In this document: positions 1 through 6,294 of the stretch, piece by piece
How the letters are laid out: the number at the start of each line of letters is the position of its first letter
Numbering within the stretch: the first letter of the stretch is position 1
Made by a program: the position numbers and the translations under genes
Origin: CAYRGG01 sp964423745
GTDB taxonomy: Bacteria > Pseudomonadota > Gammaproteobacteria > Competibacterales > Competibacteraceae
Direction of reading: 5' to 3'
Length of the DNA: 18,861 bases
NCBI GenBank assembly: GCA_964423745.1
Contig: CAYRGG010000065.1
Coordinates: 1-18,861 of the forward strand
Notes under the pieces: model-generated
What the model saw: only the letters and a program-made list of their open reading frames with translations
The model's database searches: none
What the model was told of the DNA's origin: nothing

Positions 1-527
1 ATAGCGCGTTCGATGGTCTGGCGAATCCACCACGTCGCATAGGTGGAAAAGCGAAAACCACGCTCTGGATCAAATTTCTCTACGGCATGAATGAGTCCAA
101 GATTGCCTTCCTCAATCAAATCCAACAAAGTCAAGCCACGGTTCATGTAACGGCGTGCAATCTTCACCACTAGGCGTAGATTACATTCCACCATTCGATT
201 ACGAGCACTTTCTTCGCCGGTTAACGCTAGACGCGCATAGTACACTTCTTCCTTTGCCGTCAACAAAGGCGAGTAACCAATTTCTCCCAAATACATGCGG
301 GTAGCATCTAAATCATCTTGGGTTAACTCCCTCTCGTTACTCCCTGTCCAGGATACTTCATCATCAGAGGTTGCAAAATCCGCTGCTTTATTTAAACCAG
401 TATACCGTGTTGTGTGCTCGTCGTTCGTGAGAACGACATCGTATCGCACCAGATCTTCAGAACTGTCCGGCTCAAAAGTTTCCTCGATTATAAAGGATTT
501 GGCGGATTGGCTACGCTGTTGAGCCAT
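1..527 (-). CDS. rpoS: RNA polymerase sigma factor RpoS (sigma-S/sigma-38), 3' end cut by window edge
   Basis: General stress and stationary-phase sigma factor, which directs RNA polymerase to stress promoters. Read on the minus strand from ATG at 525-527, 175 complete codons are present; the rest lies beyond position 1. The visible part holds a variable acidic N-terminus (about residues 1-70), region 1.2 (DATRMYLGEIGYSPLLT) and region 2 with NLRLVVKIARRY, LLDLIEEGNLGLI and the FDPERGFRFSTYATWWIRQ block that binds and melts the -10 element. These match RpoS better than RpoD or RpoH. The start is supported by a strong ribosome binding site, GAGGAGGT (532-539), four bases before the ATG. It is the last gene visible in the surE-pcm-nlpD-rpoS series, and in relatives its main promoter lies inside nlpD. 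The leader folds (see 528-664), which suggests translational control as in E. coli. Regions 3 and 4 cannot be judged. Confidence 0.97.
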   Translation of the reverse strand, partial: MAQQRSQSAKSFIIEETFEPDSSEDLVRYDVVLTNDEHTTRYTGLNKAADFATSDDEVSWTGSNERELTQDDLDATRMYLGEIGYSPLLTAKEEVYYARLALTGEESARNRMVECNLRLVVKIARRYMNRGLTLLDLIEEGNLGLIHAVEKFDPERGFRFSTYATWWIRQTIERA

Positions 528-664
528 AATTACCTCCTCGACTCTTTGGTGGGCTAGGATCACGACGCTTTTGTGGTGGATTAATCTGATCCTTGAATTC
601 CCACCAGCGCCTTGTGAGGTTTTTATCGTTAATTAAAAGCACTTTTACAATTAAGGCGCTATTT
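528..664 (-). promoter_or_regulatory. rpoS mRNA leader with nested hairpins
   Basis: This 137-base nlpD-rpoS gap has no gene but is rich in inverted repeats. Read as rpoS mRNA, TGGTGGG (600-606) can pair with CCCACCA (547-553). Inside this, AGGATCA (587-593) can pair with TGATCCT (556-562), leaving a 24-nt loop. The lower stem ends 7 nt before the GAGGAGGT ribosome binding site. The loop holds a second CCACCA (574-579) that could take the TGGTGG arm instead, so two folds compete. Further upstream, AGCGCCTT (653-660) can pair with AAGGCGCT (606-613), around a small AT-rich hairpin. In E. coli the rpoS leader is controlled by small RNAs and Hfq. That this leader works similarly is inference. 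Confidence 0.5.
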
Positions 665-1516
665 TTAACTCGGTAAAAAATCTAAGGGATTAACGGGCTT
701 GCCGTCACGACGAATCTCAAAATGCAATATCGGGCGATTTTCATTACTCGTACCTATCTCTGCAATAGACTGACCCAACTGTACTTTATCACCCTCTTCA
801 ACAAAAATCTTACCAAGATACCCATAGGCACTTAATAGATCATCTGAGTGCTTTAAAATAATAAGCCTTCCATAACCAGGAAGTCCACTGCCACTATACA
901 CTACTTGCCCAGGAGAAGCTGCTCGAACAAGCTGTCCTAATTCACCACGGATTTGAATTCCTTTGCCGCCTGGAACATCGGGTTCATAATCTCGTATAAC
1001 GCTGCCTGAAGTCGGCCAACGCCAAACCACATCACCCACAACGCGCTGAGCAATGGAAGTTTCATTCAGATTCACCGGTTGGGACGGTGGTTGTGTGGTC
1101 AAGATGGGTTCAGAAGAAGATGTTGACCTTGTAGGCATAACGGTTGATCGTAGCCTTACTCTGGGTTGCGATGCTGGTACGGGATTTGGTTTAGAAACTG
1201 TAGATCTTGCTGAAGCCATGGATGGTGATGAATGAATTGTAGTTTCAGCTAAGCCAATCGGTGCTGGACGCAACCACAAGCGCTGACCGGGATAAATCAG
1301 ATTAGGGGAATCCAACTGATTCCATTCAGCTATTTTATGGTAGTCGAGTCCATAACGCCAGGCAATACTACTGAGCGTATCACCATAACCCACCACATAA
1401 CTCTCAGGTACAGGACGCAAACGTTCGAACACAGGCGCAAAAGAGTTGCCACAGCCAGACACTAACCCTACTGCACTTAAAACAATACATGGACCTAGCA
1501 ACCTACGGTAAGCCAT
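665..1516 (-). CDS. nlpD: NlpD, LysM/LytM-domain lipoprotein, amidase activator
   Basis: Outer-membrane lipoprotein that in E. coli activates the amidase AmiC to split septal peptidoglycan during daughter-cell separation. The 283-residue product starts with a lipoprotein signal peptide with lipobox LVSGC (Cys22). A LysM peptidoglycan-binding domain follows at about 39-83 (YGDTLSSIAWRYG to NLIYPGQRLWL), then a Ser/Pro/Thr-rich linker (90-155) and a C-terminal M23/LytM domain (about 161-283). The M23 domain is degenerate: the first zinc histidine is missing in KGIQIRGELGQ and the HxH site reads SAYGYLG, leaving only the His of ILHFEIR. This is expected of an activator rather than an enzyme. Its neighbours pcm (66 bp upstream) and rpoS (137 bp downstream) match the classical arrangement. 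The start ATG lacks a strong ribosome binding site, but the signal peptide fixes it. Confidence 0.95.
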   Translation of the reverse strand: MAYRRLLGPCIVLSAVGLVSGCGNSFAPVFERLRPVPESYVVGYGDTLSSIAWRYGLDYHKIAEWNQLDSPNLIYPGQRLWLRPAPIGLAETTIHSSPSMASARSTVSKPNPVPASQPRVRLRSTVMPTRSTSSSEPILTTQPPSQPVNLNETSIAQRVVGDVVWRWPTSGSVIRDYEPDVPGGKGIQIRGELGQLVRAASPGQVVYSGSGLPGYGRLIILKHSDDLLSAYGYLGKIFVEEGDKVQLGQSIAEIGTSNENRPILHFEIRRDGKPVNPLDFLPS

Positions 1517-1582
1517 ACGCTCTAATGAAAAAGGTGCATGAGAATGTCATAACACAGTTATAGACAGGAGAAGATGATTTTA

Positions 1583-2248
1583 TCAAAGCACGCCTCCCAG
1601 TAAAGGCACGAAACTCACCGGACCTAACAACTGCTGCATAAGTCCAGAGGGTCCCCGTTCAACTTGAATTAACTCTTGAGCTTGTGATGTGCCTATGGGA
1701 ATCACCAGACGCCCTCCCACCGCCAATTGCTGTACTAAACTTAGAGGCACCTCTGGCGCGGCGGCTGTCACTATAATGCCATCATAGGGACCATATTCTA
1801 ACCAACCTCGATGACCGTCTTCATATTTAAGGCAAACATTTGTTAAACCCAATGCTTGCAGACGTTTTCTTGCCCTCTCCAACAGTTTACCAATGCGCTC
1901 AACAGAATAAACCTGCTTATACAAACACGCGAGCACAGCCGTTTGATAAGCAGAACCGGTACCTATTTCCAATACTTTATTGGCTTGATTTCCTAGTAGC
2001 GCTTCAGTCATGCGAGCAACAATATAAGGTTGTGAAATGGTCTGCCCAAAACCAATCGGCAAGGCCGTATCATCATAAGCATGACTTGCTAAGGCTTCAT
2101 CCACAAACATATGCCGAGGTATATTTAAAATGACTTCGAGCACTAAATCGCTGCAAATACCGGCGTCCTGCAACCGCTTTATCAAGCGCTGCCGCGTGCG
2201 CAGCGAAGTCATACCAATACCATTAATCGAATTTATCCTAGCGTTCAC
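1583..2248 (-). CDS. pcm: Protein-L-isoaspartate O-methyltransferase
   Basis: Cytosolic repair enzyme that methylates L-isoaspartyl residues in aged proteins using S-adenosylmethionine. The 221-residue frame holds the family signature stretches MFVDEA, ALPIGFGQTISQPYIVARMTE, the SAM-binding motif VLEIGTGSAYQTA and DGIIVTAAAPEVP, ending in FVPLLGG. The open frame begins with GTG at 2246-2248, which overlaps the surE stop (GTGA) and would allow translational coupling. ATG at residue 13 (MTSLRTRQRL) aligns better with the N-terminus of known Pcm proteins, so the true product may be 209 residues (1583-2212). Neither start has a clear ribosome binding site. In the SAM motif the usual Gly of GTGSGYQ is Ala, a mild departure. 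The gene sits between surE and nlpD as in most gammaproteobacteria. Confidence 0.95.
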   Translation of the reverse strand: MNARINSINGIGMTSLRTRQRLIKRLQDAGICSDLVLEVILNIPRHMFVDEALASHAYDDTALPIGFGQTISQPYIVARMTEALLGNQANKVLEIGTGSAYQTAVLACLYKQVYSVERIGKLLERARKRLQALGLTNVCLKYEDGHRGWLEYGPYDGIIVTAAAPEVPLSLVQQLAVGGRLVIPIGTSQAQELIQVERGPSGLMQQLLGPVSFVPLLGGVL

Positions 2249-2994
2249 AACGTTTTTAACCAGTGATCAACTTGATCTAGCGCCCCATGGGCCGTCAAGT
2301 CAACCTGTAAGGGTGTCACTGAAACATATCCCATGCGCACTGCATAGAAATCCGTGTTGGGTCCAGCATCCTGTTCAGGACCCGCTGGACCAATCCAGTA
2401 GATGGTACGACCGCGGGGATCTGTGTCTTTGATGACCGGCTCCGATTGATGACGATTACCAAGCCGAGTGGTCTGAAAGCCTGCCAATTCTGTGTACGGG
2501 AGGTCTGGCACATTGACATTGAGTATCGTGTTGCCAGGTAAAGGACGTTTCTGCAGAGCAAGCACCAACCGTTTGGCGACTTTAGCAGCTGTCGCAAAAT
2601 GTTGGGGTGGATACGATGCCAATGAAATCGCTATGGCAGGCAAACCAAGAAAACGTCCTTCCATGGCTGCTGCAACAGTCCCCGAGTAGATCACATCATC
2701 ACCCATATTAGCGCCAGCATTAATACCTGAAACCACCATATCCGGTGCTTTGTCTAATAATAAACCTGTAATGGCCACATGCACGCAGTCGGTGGGTGTG
2801 CCTTCCACGCTGCTAAAACCATTTTCATGATGAGTAACATAAAGCGGATGTTTTAAAGTCAGCGAATGGCTTGCTCCGCTGCGGTCACGATCCGGGGCCA
2901 CAACAATGACTTCAGCAACTTCCGTCAAAATTTTTGCAAGTTGAACAATGCCTGGAGCCTGATAACCGTCGTCATTGCTAACCAGAATTCTCAT
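2245..2994 (-). CDS. surE: 5'/3'-nucleotidase SurE
   Basis: Metal-dependent survival phosphatase that removes phosphate from nucleoside 5'- and 3'-monophosphates and can act on short polyphosphate; it is associated with stationary-phase survival. From ATG at 2992-2994 it has 249 residues, normal for the family. The N-terminal motif MRILVSNDDG supplies the metal ligands Asp8 and Asp9. RDRSGASHSLTL holds the Ser ligand (Ser39), and VVSGINAGANMGDDVIYSGTV holds Asn92. The C-terminal part (YVSVTPLQVDLTAH) is also typical. The frame stays open 17 codons further upstream, but SurE proteins begin at MRIL, so the internal ATG was chosen; GGAG lies about 12 bases before it. The stop overlaps the GTG of pcm. 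The gene diverges from the Smr gene across about 100 bp that should hold the promoter. Confidence 0.96.
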   Translation of the reverse strand: MRILVSNDDGYQAPGIVQLAKILTEVAEVIVVAPDRDRSGASHSLTLKHPLYVTHHENGFSSVEGTPTDCVHVAITGLLLDKAPDMVVSGINAGANMGDDVIYSGTVAAAMEGRFLGLPAIAISLASYPPQHFATAAKVAKRLVLALQKRPLPGNTILNVNVPDLPYTELAGFQTTRLGNRHQSEPVIKDTDPRGRTIYWIGPAGPEQDAGPNTDFYAVRMGYVSVTPLQVDLTAHGALDQVDHWLKTL

Positions 2995-3097
2995 TAAAGT
3001 GACAATCTCCTTCAAAAAAAGGTTAACAACACCACAAACAGCCATATTTTTTTTATACTGATCAAAAGCAACTTACCGCAACAAACTGAGCCGCCCC
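2995..3097. promoter_or_regulatory. Divergent surE / Smr-gene promoter region
   Basis: This 103-base AT-rich gap separates two genes that are transcribed apart, so it should contain promoters for both. On the plus strand TATACT (3054-3059) resembles a -10 box about 39 bases before the Smr start, but no convincing -35 box precedes it. On the minus strand the same AT tract gives TATAAA, with a poor TTGCGG upstream. Assignment rests mainly on gene orientation. Confidence 0.35.
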
Positions 3098-3640
3098 ATG
3101 GCTAAAAATTTTACATTGACACCCGAAGACCAGGCATTGTTTCGCCAACAAGTGGGATCCGTCAAGCGTCTAGATCACGATCGTGCGGAACCCTCTGGTC
3201 AAAACCCTGCTCCTGTACCACATTCCACGCGAGCCGATGAAAGCCAGGTTCTCAACGATATGGTCTCGGATTACTTTGAGCCTTGGGACATGGAAACCGG
3301 AGAAGAACTCCAATACTGCCGCGACGGCCTGCAACACAGCGTATTACGCAAATTAAAGCGGGGCCAATTCCGCGTCAGCGCCGTTTTAGACCTTCATGGA
3401 ATGAACGTTGCGTCTGCCCGCCAGGCATTGGCTCATTTTCTTCACACCGTGCGCAAAAATAACCTAACTTGTGTACGTATTATACATGGCAAAGGTAACC
3501 GTTCTCGTCATAAAGGACCCGTCTTAAAACATAAAGTGAATCAATGGTTGCGCCAACGTGATGAAATATTGGCTTTTTGCTCCACCCGGCCTGTGGACGG
3601 CGGCACCGGTGCAGTTTATGTGTTATTGCGACGCCGCTAA
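3098..3640 (+). CDS. Smr-domain protein (SmrA/YdaL-like putative endonuclease)
   Basis: The 180-residue protein has a C-terminal Smr domain (about 94-180), the small MutS-related nuclease fold. Its two signatures are visible: LDLHGM (97-102) and the HGKG loop (130-133), followed by the closing strand TGAVYVLLRRR. The segment CRDGLQHSVLRKLKRGQF and the end of the domain resemble E. coli SmrA (YdaL). The N-terminus (LTPEDQALFRQ) resembles SmrB, which cleaves mRNA at collided ribosomes. By family it is a nucleic-acid endonuclease; its substrate here is unknown. It is the only plus-strand gene in the first 16 kb. It diverges from surE, and its stop (TAA, 3638-3640) interlocks with the truD stop on the other strand. 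The ribosome binding site is weak. No MutS part is present. Confidence 0.85.
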   Translation: MAKNFTLTPEDQALFRQQVGSVKRLDHDRAEPSGQNPAPVPHSTRADESQVLNDMVSDYFEPWDMETGEELQYCRDGLQHSVLRKLKRGQFRVSAVLDLHGMNVASARQALAHFLHTVRKNNLTCVRIIHGKGNRSRHKGPVLKHKVNQWLRQRDEILAFCSTRPVDGGTGAVYVLLRRR

Positions 3641-4683
3641 GTTTCATTAACTTCATTACATGCGATAATTTCTCGCAACACACTGGTGGCATAAGCGCCG
3701 GACGACAACCAAAACATCAACTTAAGTGAATCTTTTTCCAGCAGATCCCATTTTATATCCTGCACATGGAGTCGCAAGGGGCGCCGCTCTTGAACAAGCC
3801 CTGCCTGCTCAAGACCTTGACATAGAAGTGGATAGAGCAGAGCCACTTTTTGCTCTAGATCGCCCACAGCTAAGCGGCTAGGACATTCGCCTTTGCCCCA
3901 AAGGGGACCCGATGGATGAAGGGCCATAATGGACGTTCGTCGGAAAATATCTTCATCGATCTCCAATGCAGGAAATTGACTCCGACTACCGTCATGCATC
4001 ATGACATCACCAGGCAGCGCTTGATTCCAAGTACCCTCAGCTACCCGCTGAGTTAACACCTGGTTAAATAAATAAGCCCGGGCGGCAGACAGATACAAGC
4101 CACGCCGATGACGATCTCTGACAGAGCGGCCCGAAAACATGGCCTCAGCCTGGGCTAAGTTACGACCTTCCCGACCGAAGCGTTGGGGACCAAAATAATT
4201 AGGGACACCTAGTTTCATGACGCTATCGAGGCGCCACTGGATTTTTCCCGAGGGGTCTTTTAAGTCCCGAATCACAATGCAAAATCGATTACCCTGTAAA
4301 GCACCGCGCTTCAGCTTACGGCTATGACGCACCGCTTCAACTATGCTAAACGTCGCGTCGTTGCAAAGAGACCAATCAGGACTTGGTTTACCAGGCAAAT
4401 GCACCGAAAACCACTGTTCTGTTACAGCATAGCGGTCTTTTAAACCGGCGTAACTCACTTGACGAGCCGGCACGCCGGCAAAGCTAGCCAGCTGACGGGC
4501 CACCCAATCCGTATTAGCAAGCCGCTTGCGCACTCTAAGAAAAACATGCTCACCGCTACCCTCCGGTGTAAATCCTAGCTCTTCCACCACGGCAAAATCT
4601 TCGGGAAAGACGCGAATGCGACCCGTCGATTGGGGCGACTCAGCGGCATAGCTTAAGCCATCAAAATTATAATTTACTGACAT
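3637..4683 (-). CDS. truD: tRNA pseudouridine(13) synthase TruD
   Basis: Converts uridine 13 of certain tRNAs to pseudouridine. From ATG at 4681-4683 it has 349 residues, the usual length. The N-terminal strand GRIRVFPEDFAVVEELGF and the catalytic motif AGLKDRYAVTEQW (Asp83) are clear, followed by VPNYFGPQRFGREGRNL and the C-terminal WLSSGAYATSVLRE. The frame stays open 46 codons further upstream, but that extension lies inside ispF, is Arg/Leu-rich without family resemblance, and would lengthen the overlap to 155 bases. The internal start leaves a 17-base overlap with the ispF end, typical of coupled genes, and has no strong ribosome binding site of its own. Downstream it overlaps the stop of the Smr gene on the opposite strand by four bases, with no terminator between them. 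Confidence 0.95.
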   Translation of the reverse strand: MSVNYNFDGLSYAAESPQSTGRIRVFPEDFAVVEELGFTPEGSGEHVFLRVRKRLANTDWVARQLASFAGVPARQVSYAGLKDRYAVTEQWFSVHLPGKPSPDWSLCNDATFSIVEAVRHSRKLKRGALQGNRFCIVIRDLKDPSGKIQWRLDSVMKLGVPNYFGPQRFGREGRNLAQAEAMFSGRSVRDRHRRGLYLSAARAYLFNQVLTQRVAEGTWNQALPGDVMMHDGSRSQFPALEIDEDIFRRTSIMALHPSGPLWGKGECPSRLAVGDLEQKVALLYPLLCQGLEQAGLVQERRPLRLHVQDIKWDLLEKDSLKLMFWLSSGAYATSVLREIIACNEVNET

Positions 4684-5158
4684 CTGTCGATTGCTGGAGC
4701 AATACGACGGCATGGGCTGCAATACCCTCGCCGCGGCCGATATAACCCAACCGTTCTGTAGTTGTCGCTTTAACGCTAACCTGTTGAGGAGCAATCGCAA
4801 GATCAGCCGCAATTTGCGCAACCATGGTTGGAATATAAGGCGCTAATTTGGGGGTCTGAGCTATGAGCGTACTATCGACATTGTTGATCGTTAACTGATG
4901 TCGATGCACCAGCCCTACTACCCGGCGCAACAATATACGGCTATCGATGGTTTTGAAGGCAGGGTCATCGTCTGGAAAATGTTGACCAATATCCCCTAAC
5001 CCTGCCGCACCTAAAAGTGCATCGCACAGAGCGTGCAATAACACGTCTCCATCGGAGTGCGCCACTAAACCTCGATGATAAGGAATACGTACACCCCCTA
5101 GAGTAATGCCTTCCCCATCACCAAACCCATGCACATCAAACCCATGACCGATCCGCAT
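4667..5158 (-). CDS. ispF: 2-C-methyl-D-erythritol 2,4-cyclodiphosphate synthase
   Basis: Fifth enzyme of the MEP isoprenoid pathway. It cyclises CDP-methylerythritol 2-phosphate, releasing CMP. The 163-residue protein begins MRIGHGFDVHGF with zinc ligands Asp8 and His10; His42 lies in AHSDGDVLLHALCDALLGA. FPDDDPAF and KATTTERLGYIGRGEGIAAHAV are family hallmarks. A TTG codon just before the ATG keeps the frame open by one residue, but the ATG at 5156-5158 fits the family and has an AGGA about ten bases upstream. It follows ispD after 31 bases (they are separate genes, not a fused ispDF) and overlaps truD by 17 bases, forming an ftsB-ispD-ispF-truD unit. Confidence 0.97.
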   Translation of the reverse strand: MRIGHGFDVHGFGDGEGITLGGVRIPYHRGLVAHSDGDVLLHALCDALLGAAGLGDIGQHFPDDDPAFKTIDSRILLRRVVGLVHRHQLTINNVDSTLIAQTPKLAPYIPTMVAQIAADLAIAPQQVSVKATTTERLGYIGRGEGIAAHAVVLLQQSTDVSKL

Positions 5159-5189
5159 CAATTGCGATTCCTGGCGTTACGGTAAAAAG

Positions 5190-5891
5190 TCATTGCAATG
5201 AATGAGTCAAATAAAATTCAGCGAGGGCTAAATCCTCTGGATAGGTAATTTTAATATTATCTGCTCGTCCTTCTATTAAACGTGGCGCTAAACCCGTTGC
5301 TTCTATGGCAGAAGCTTCATCCGTGATAGCCAGATGACGATTTATGGCCTGATCCAATGCAGAAAAAAGCACCTCAAAGCGAAACATTTGCGGGGTTAGG
5401 GCATGCCAAAGATCACTACGATCTACCGTGCCAGCAACTCGACCGTTGCTATCTGCTCGTTTTATGGTGTCTCGCACAGGTATGGCCAATAAACCACCCA
5501 CAGGGTCTTGCTGAAGTTCATCCATAAGCGCATCTAGATCGCTGCTGCGTAAACAGGGGCGGGCCGCATCATGCACCAATATCCAATCATCGGTTTGTAC
5601 ATGTCTCTGTAGGGCCTTAAGCCCATTCAACACTGAATGACAACGTTCTTGACCACCTGCTACACTCAGCAAAACCTTATCCGTGGTAATAGACGTTTCG
5701 TTCCACCAAGTGTCTTGAGGATTCAACACAACCACCAAACCTTTAAGCCGTGGGTGCTGAAGCAAGGCGTTCAAACTGTGGGTAATGACTTGCAAACCCG
5801 CAAGCGCCATGTACTGCTTCGGAACACAGGTTGCCATACGCCGCCCTATTCCCGCGGCGGTCAGTACAGCCCAATACGCAGTTTCAGTCAC
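5190..5891 (-). CDS. ispD: 2-C-methyl-D-erythritol 4-phosphate cytidylyltransferase
   Basis: Third enzyme of the MEP isoprenoid pathway, joining CTP and methylerythritol 4-phosphate. The 233-residue protein shows the nucleotide-binding start TAAGIGRRM with CPKQY-type VPKQYM after it. It also has the substrate motifs LVHDAARPC, IPVRDTIKRA, LWHALTPQMF, ITDEASAIE and EGRADNIKITYPEDLALAEF. The start is GTG (5889-5891) and lies inside the end of ftsB, an eight-base overlap. No separate ribosome binding site is obvious, so coupling to ftsB is likely. Product and substrate link it directly to ispF downstream. Confidence 0.97.
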   Translation of the reverse strand: MTETAYWAVLTAAGIGRRMATCVPKQYMALAGLQVITHSLNALLQHPRLKGLVVVLNPQDTWWNETSITTDKVLLSVAGGQERCHSVLNGLKALQRHVQTDDWILVHDAARPCLRSSDLDALMDELQQDPVGGLLAIPVRDTIKRADSNGRVAGTVDRSDLWHALTPQMFRFEVLFSALDQAINRHLAITDEASAIEATGLAPRLIEGRADNIKITYPEDLALAEFYLTHSLQ

Positions 5892-6204
5892 GAGAAGGTA
5901 TAGTTTCAGGAGACACTGGCGTTATCGGTACTTCATTCAAGACCCAAAAGAACGTTTCGTTCTTATGGATCATGCCCAACTCAACCCGGGCTAACTCCTC
6001 AATAGCGTCAAACCCTTCTTTAAGACTTTTAACTTCGGCTTTCAACACCCGGTTGCGCTCAGCTTGAGCCAAATTTTTGGATTGCTGGACTTTTATGGCT
6101 TCCTGCAAGCTCAGTATTCCCCTCACTCCCTGGTCTTTAGGCAACCACAATTGAACATTCAGCAAAACCAAAAGAAATACTAAAAAACCGACCATGATGC
6201 GCAT
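5884..6204 (-). CDS. ftsB: Cell division protein FtsB
   Basis: Small bitopic inner-membrane protein of the FtsQLB complex that helps switch on septal peptidoglycan synthesis. The 106-residue product has one membrane segment near the N-terminus (about 4-20, MVGFLVFLLVLLNVQLWL). A Gln/Lys/Glu-rich coiled coil follows (about 30-70), then the conserved EELARVELGMIHKNETFFWVL stretch close to the E. coli form. Two starts are possible, ATG at 6204 or four codons later; neither has a clear ribosome binding site. The C-terminal tail is Pro/Thr-rich. Its place between eno and ispD is the standard gammaproteobacterial order. Confidence 0.93.
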   Translation of the reverse strand: MRIMVGFLVFLLVLLNVQLWLPKDQGVRGILSLQEAIKVQQSKNLAQAERNRVLKAEVKSLKEGFDAIEELARVELGMIHKNETFFWVLNEVPITPVSPETIPSRD

Positions 6205-6251
6205 AGTAGTATCACTAAGATGTCGTCTTTTACGCTACCTACCCTATATAC

Positions 6252-6278
6252 TATAGGGCAGCCGATGGCTGCCCTATA
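6252..6278. terminator. Perfect 12-bp hairpin between eno and ftsB, possible terminator or attenuator
   Basis: TATAGGGCAGCC (6252-6263) and GGCTGCCCTATA (6267-6278) are perfect inverted repeats around a three-base loop. The hairpin lies 16 bases past the eno stop and 47 bases before ftsB. Its stability is terminator-like, but neither strand has a run of T after the stem. It is therefore not a textbook intrinsic terminator. It could slow polymerase, mark an mRNA processing point, or protect the eno mRNA 3' end. Confidence 0.5.
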
Positions 6279-6294
6279 ATAAATGTCACATTAA

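Noticed and set aside
295..522. Plus-strand frame opposite rpoS
   Set aside because: The minus strand encodes unmistakable RpoS; the Ser-rich antisense product has no features of a protein family.
2995..3045. 17-codon upstream extension of SurE
   Set aside because: SurE proteins start at MRIL..NDDG; the extension would include the ribosome binding site AAGGAG as coding sequence.
4684..4821. 46-codon N-terminal extension of TruD
   Set aside because: It lies wholly inside ispF, has no family resemblance, and TruD proteins begin near MSVNYNFDGL; taken as an out-of-frame shadow of ispF.
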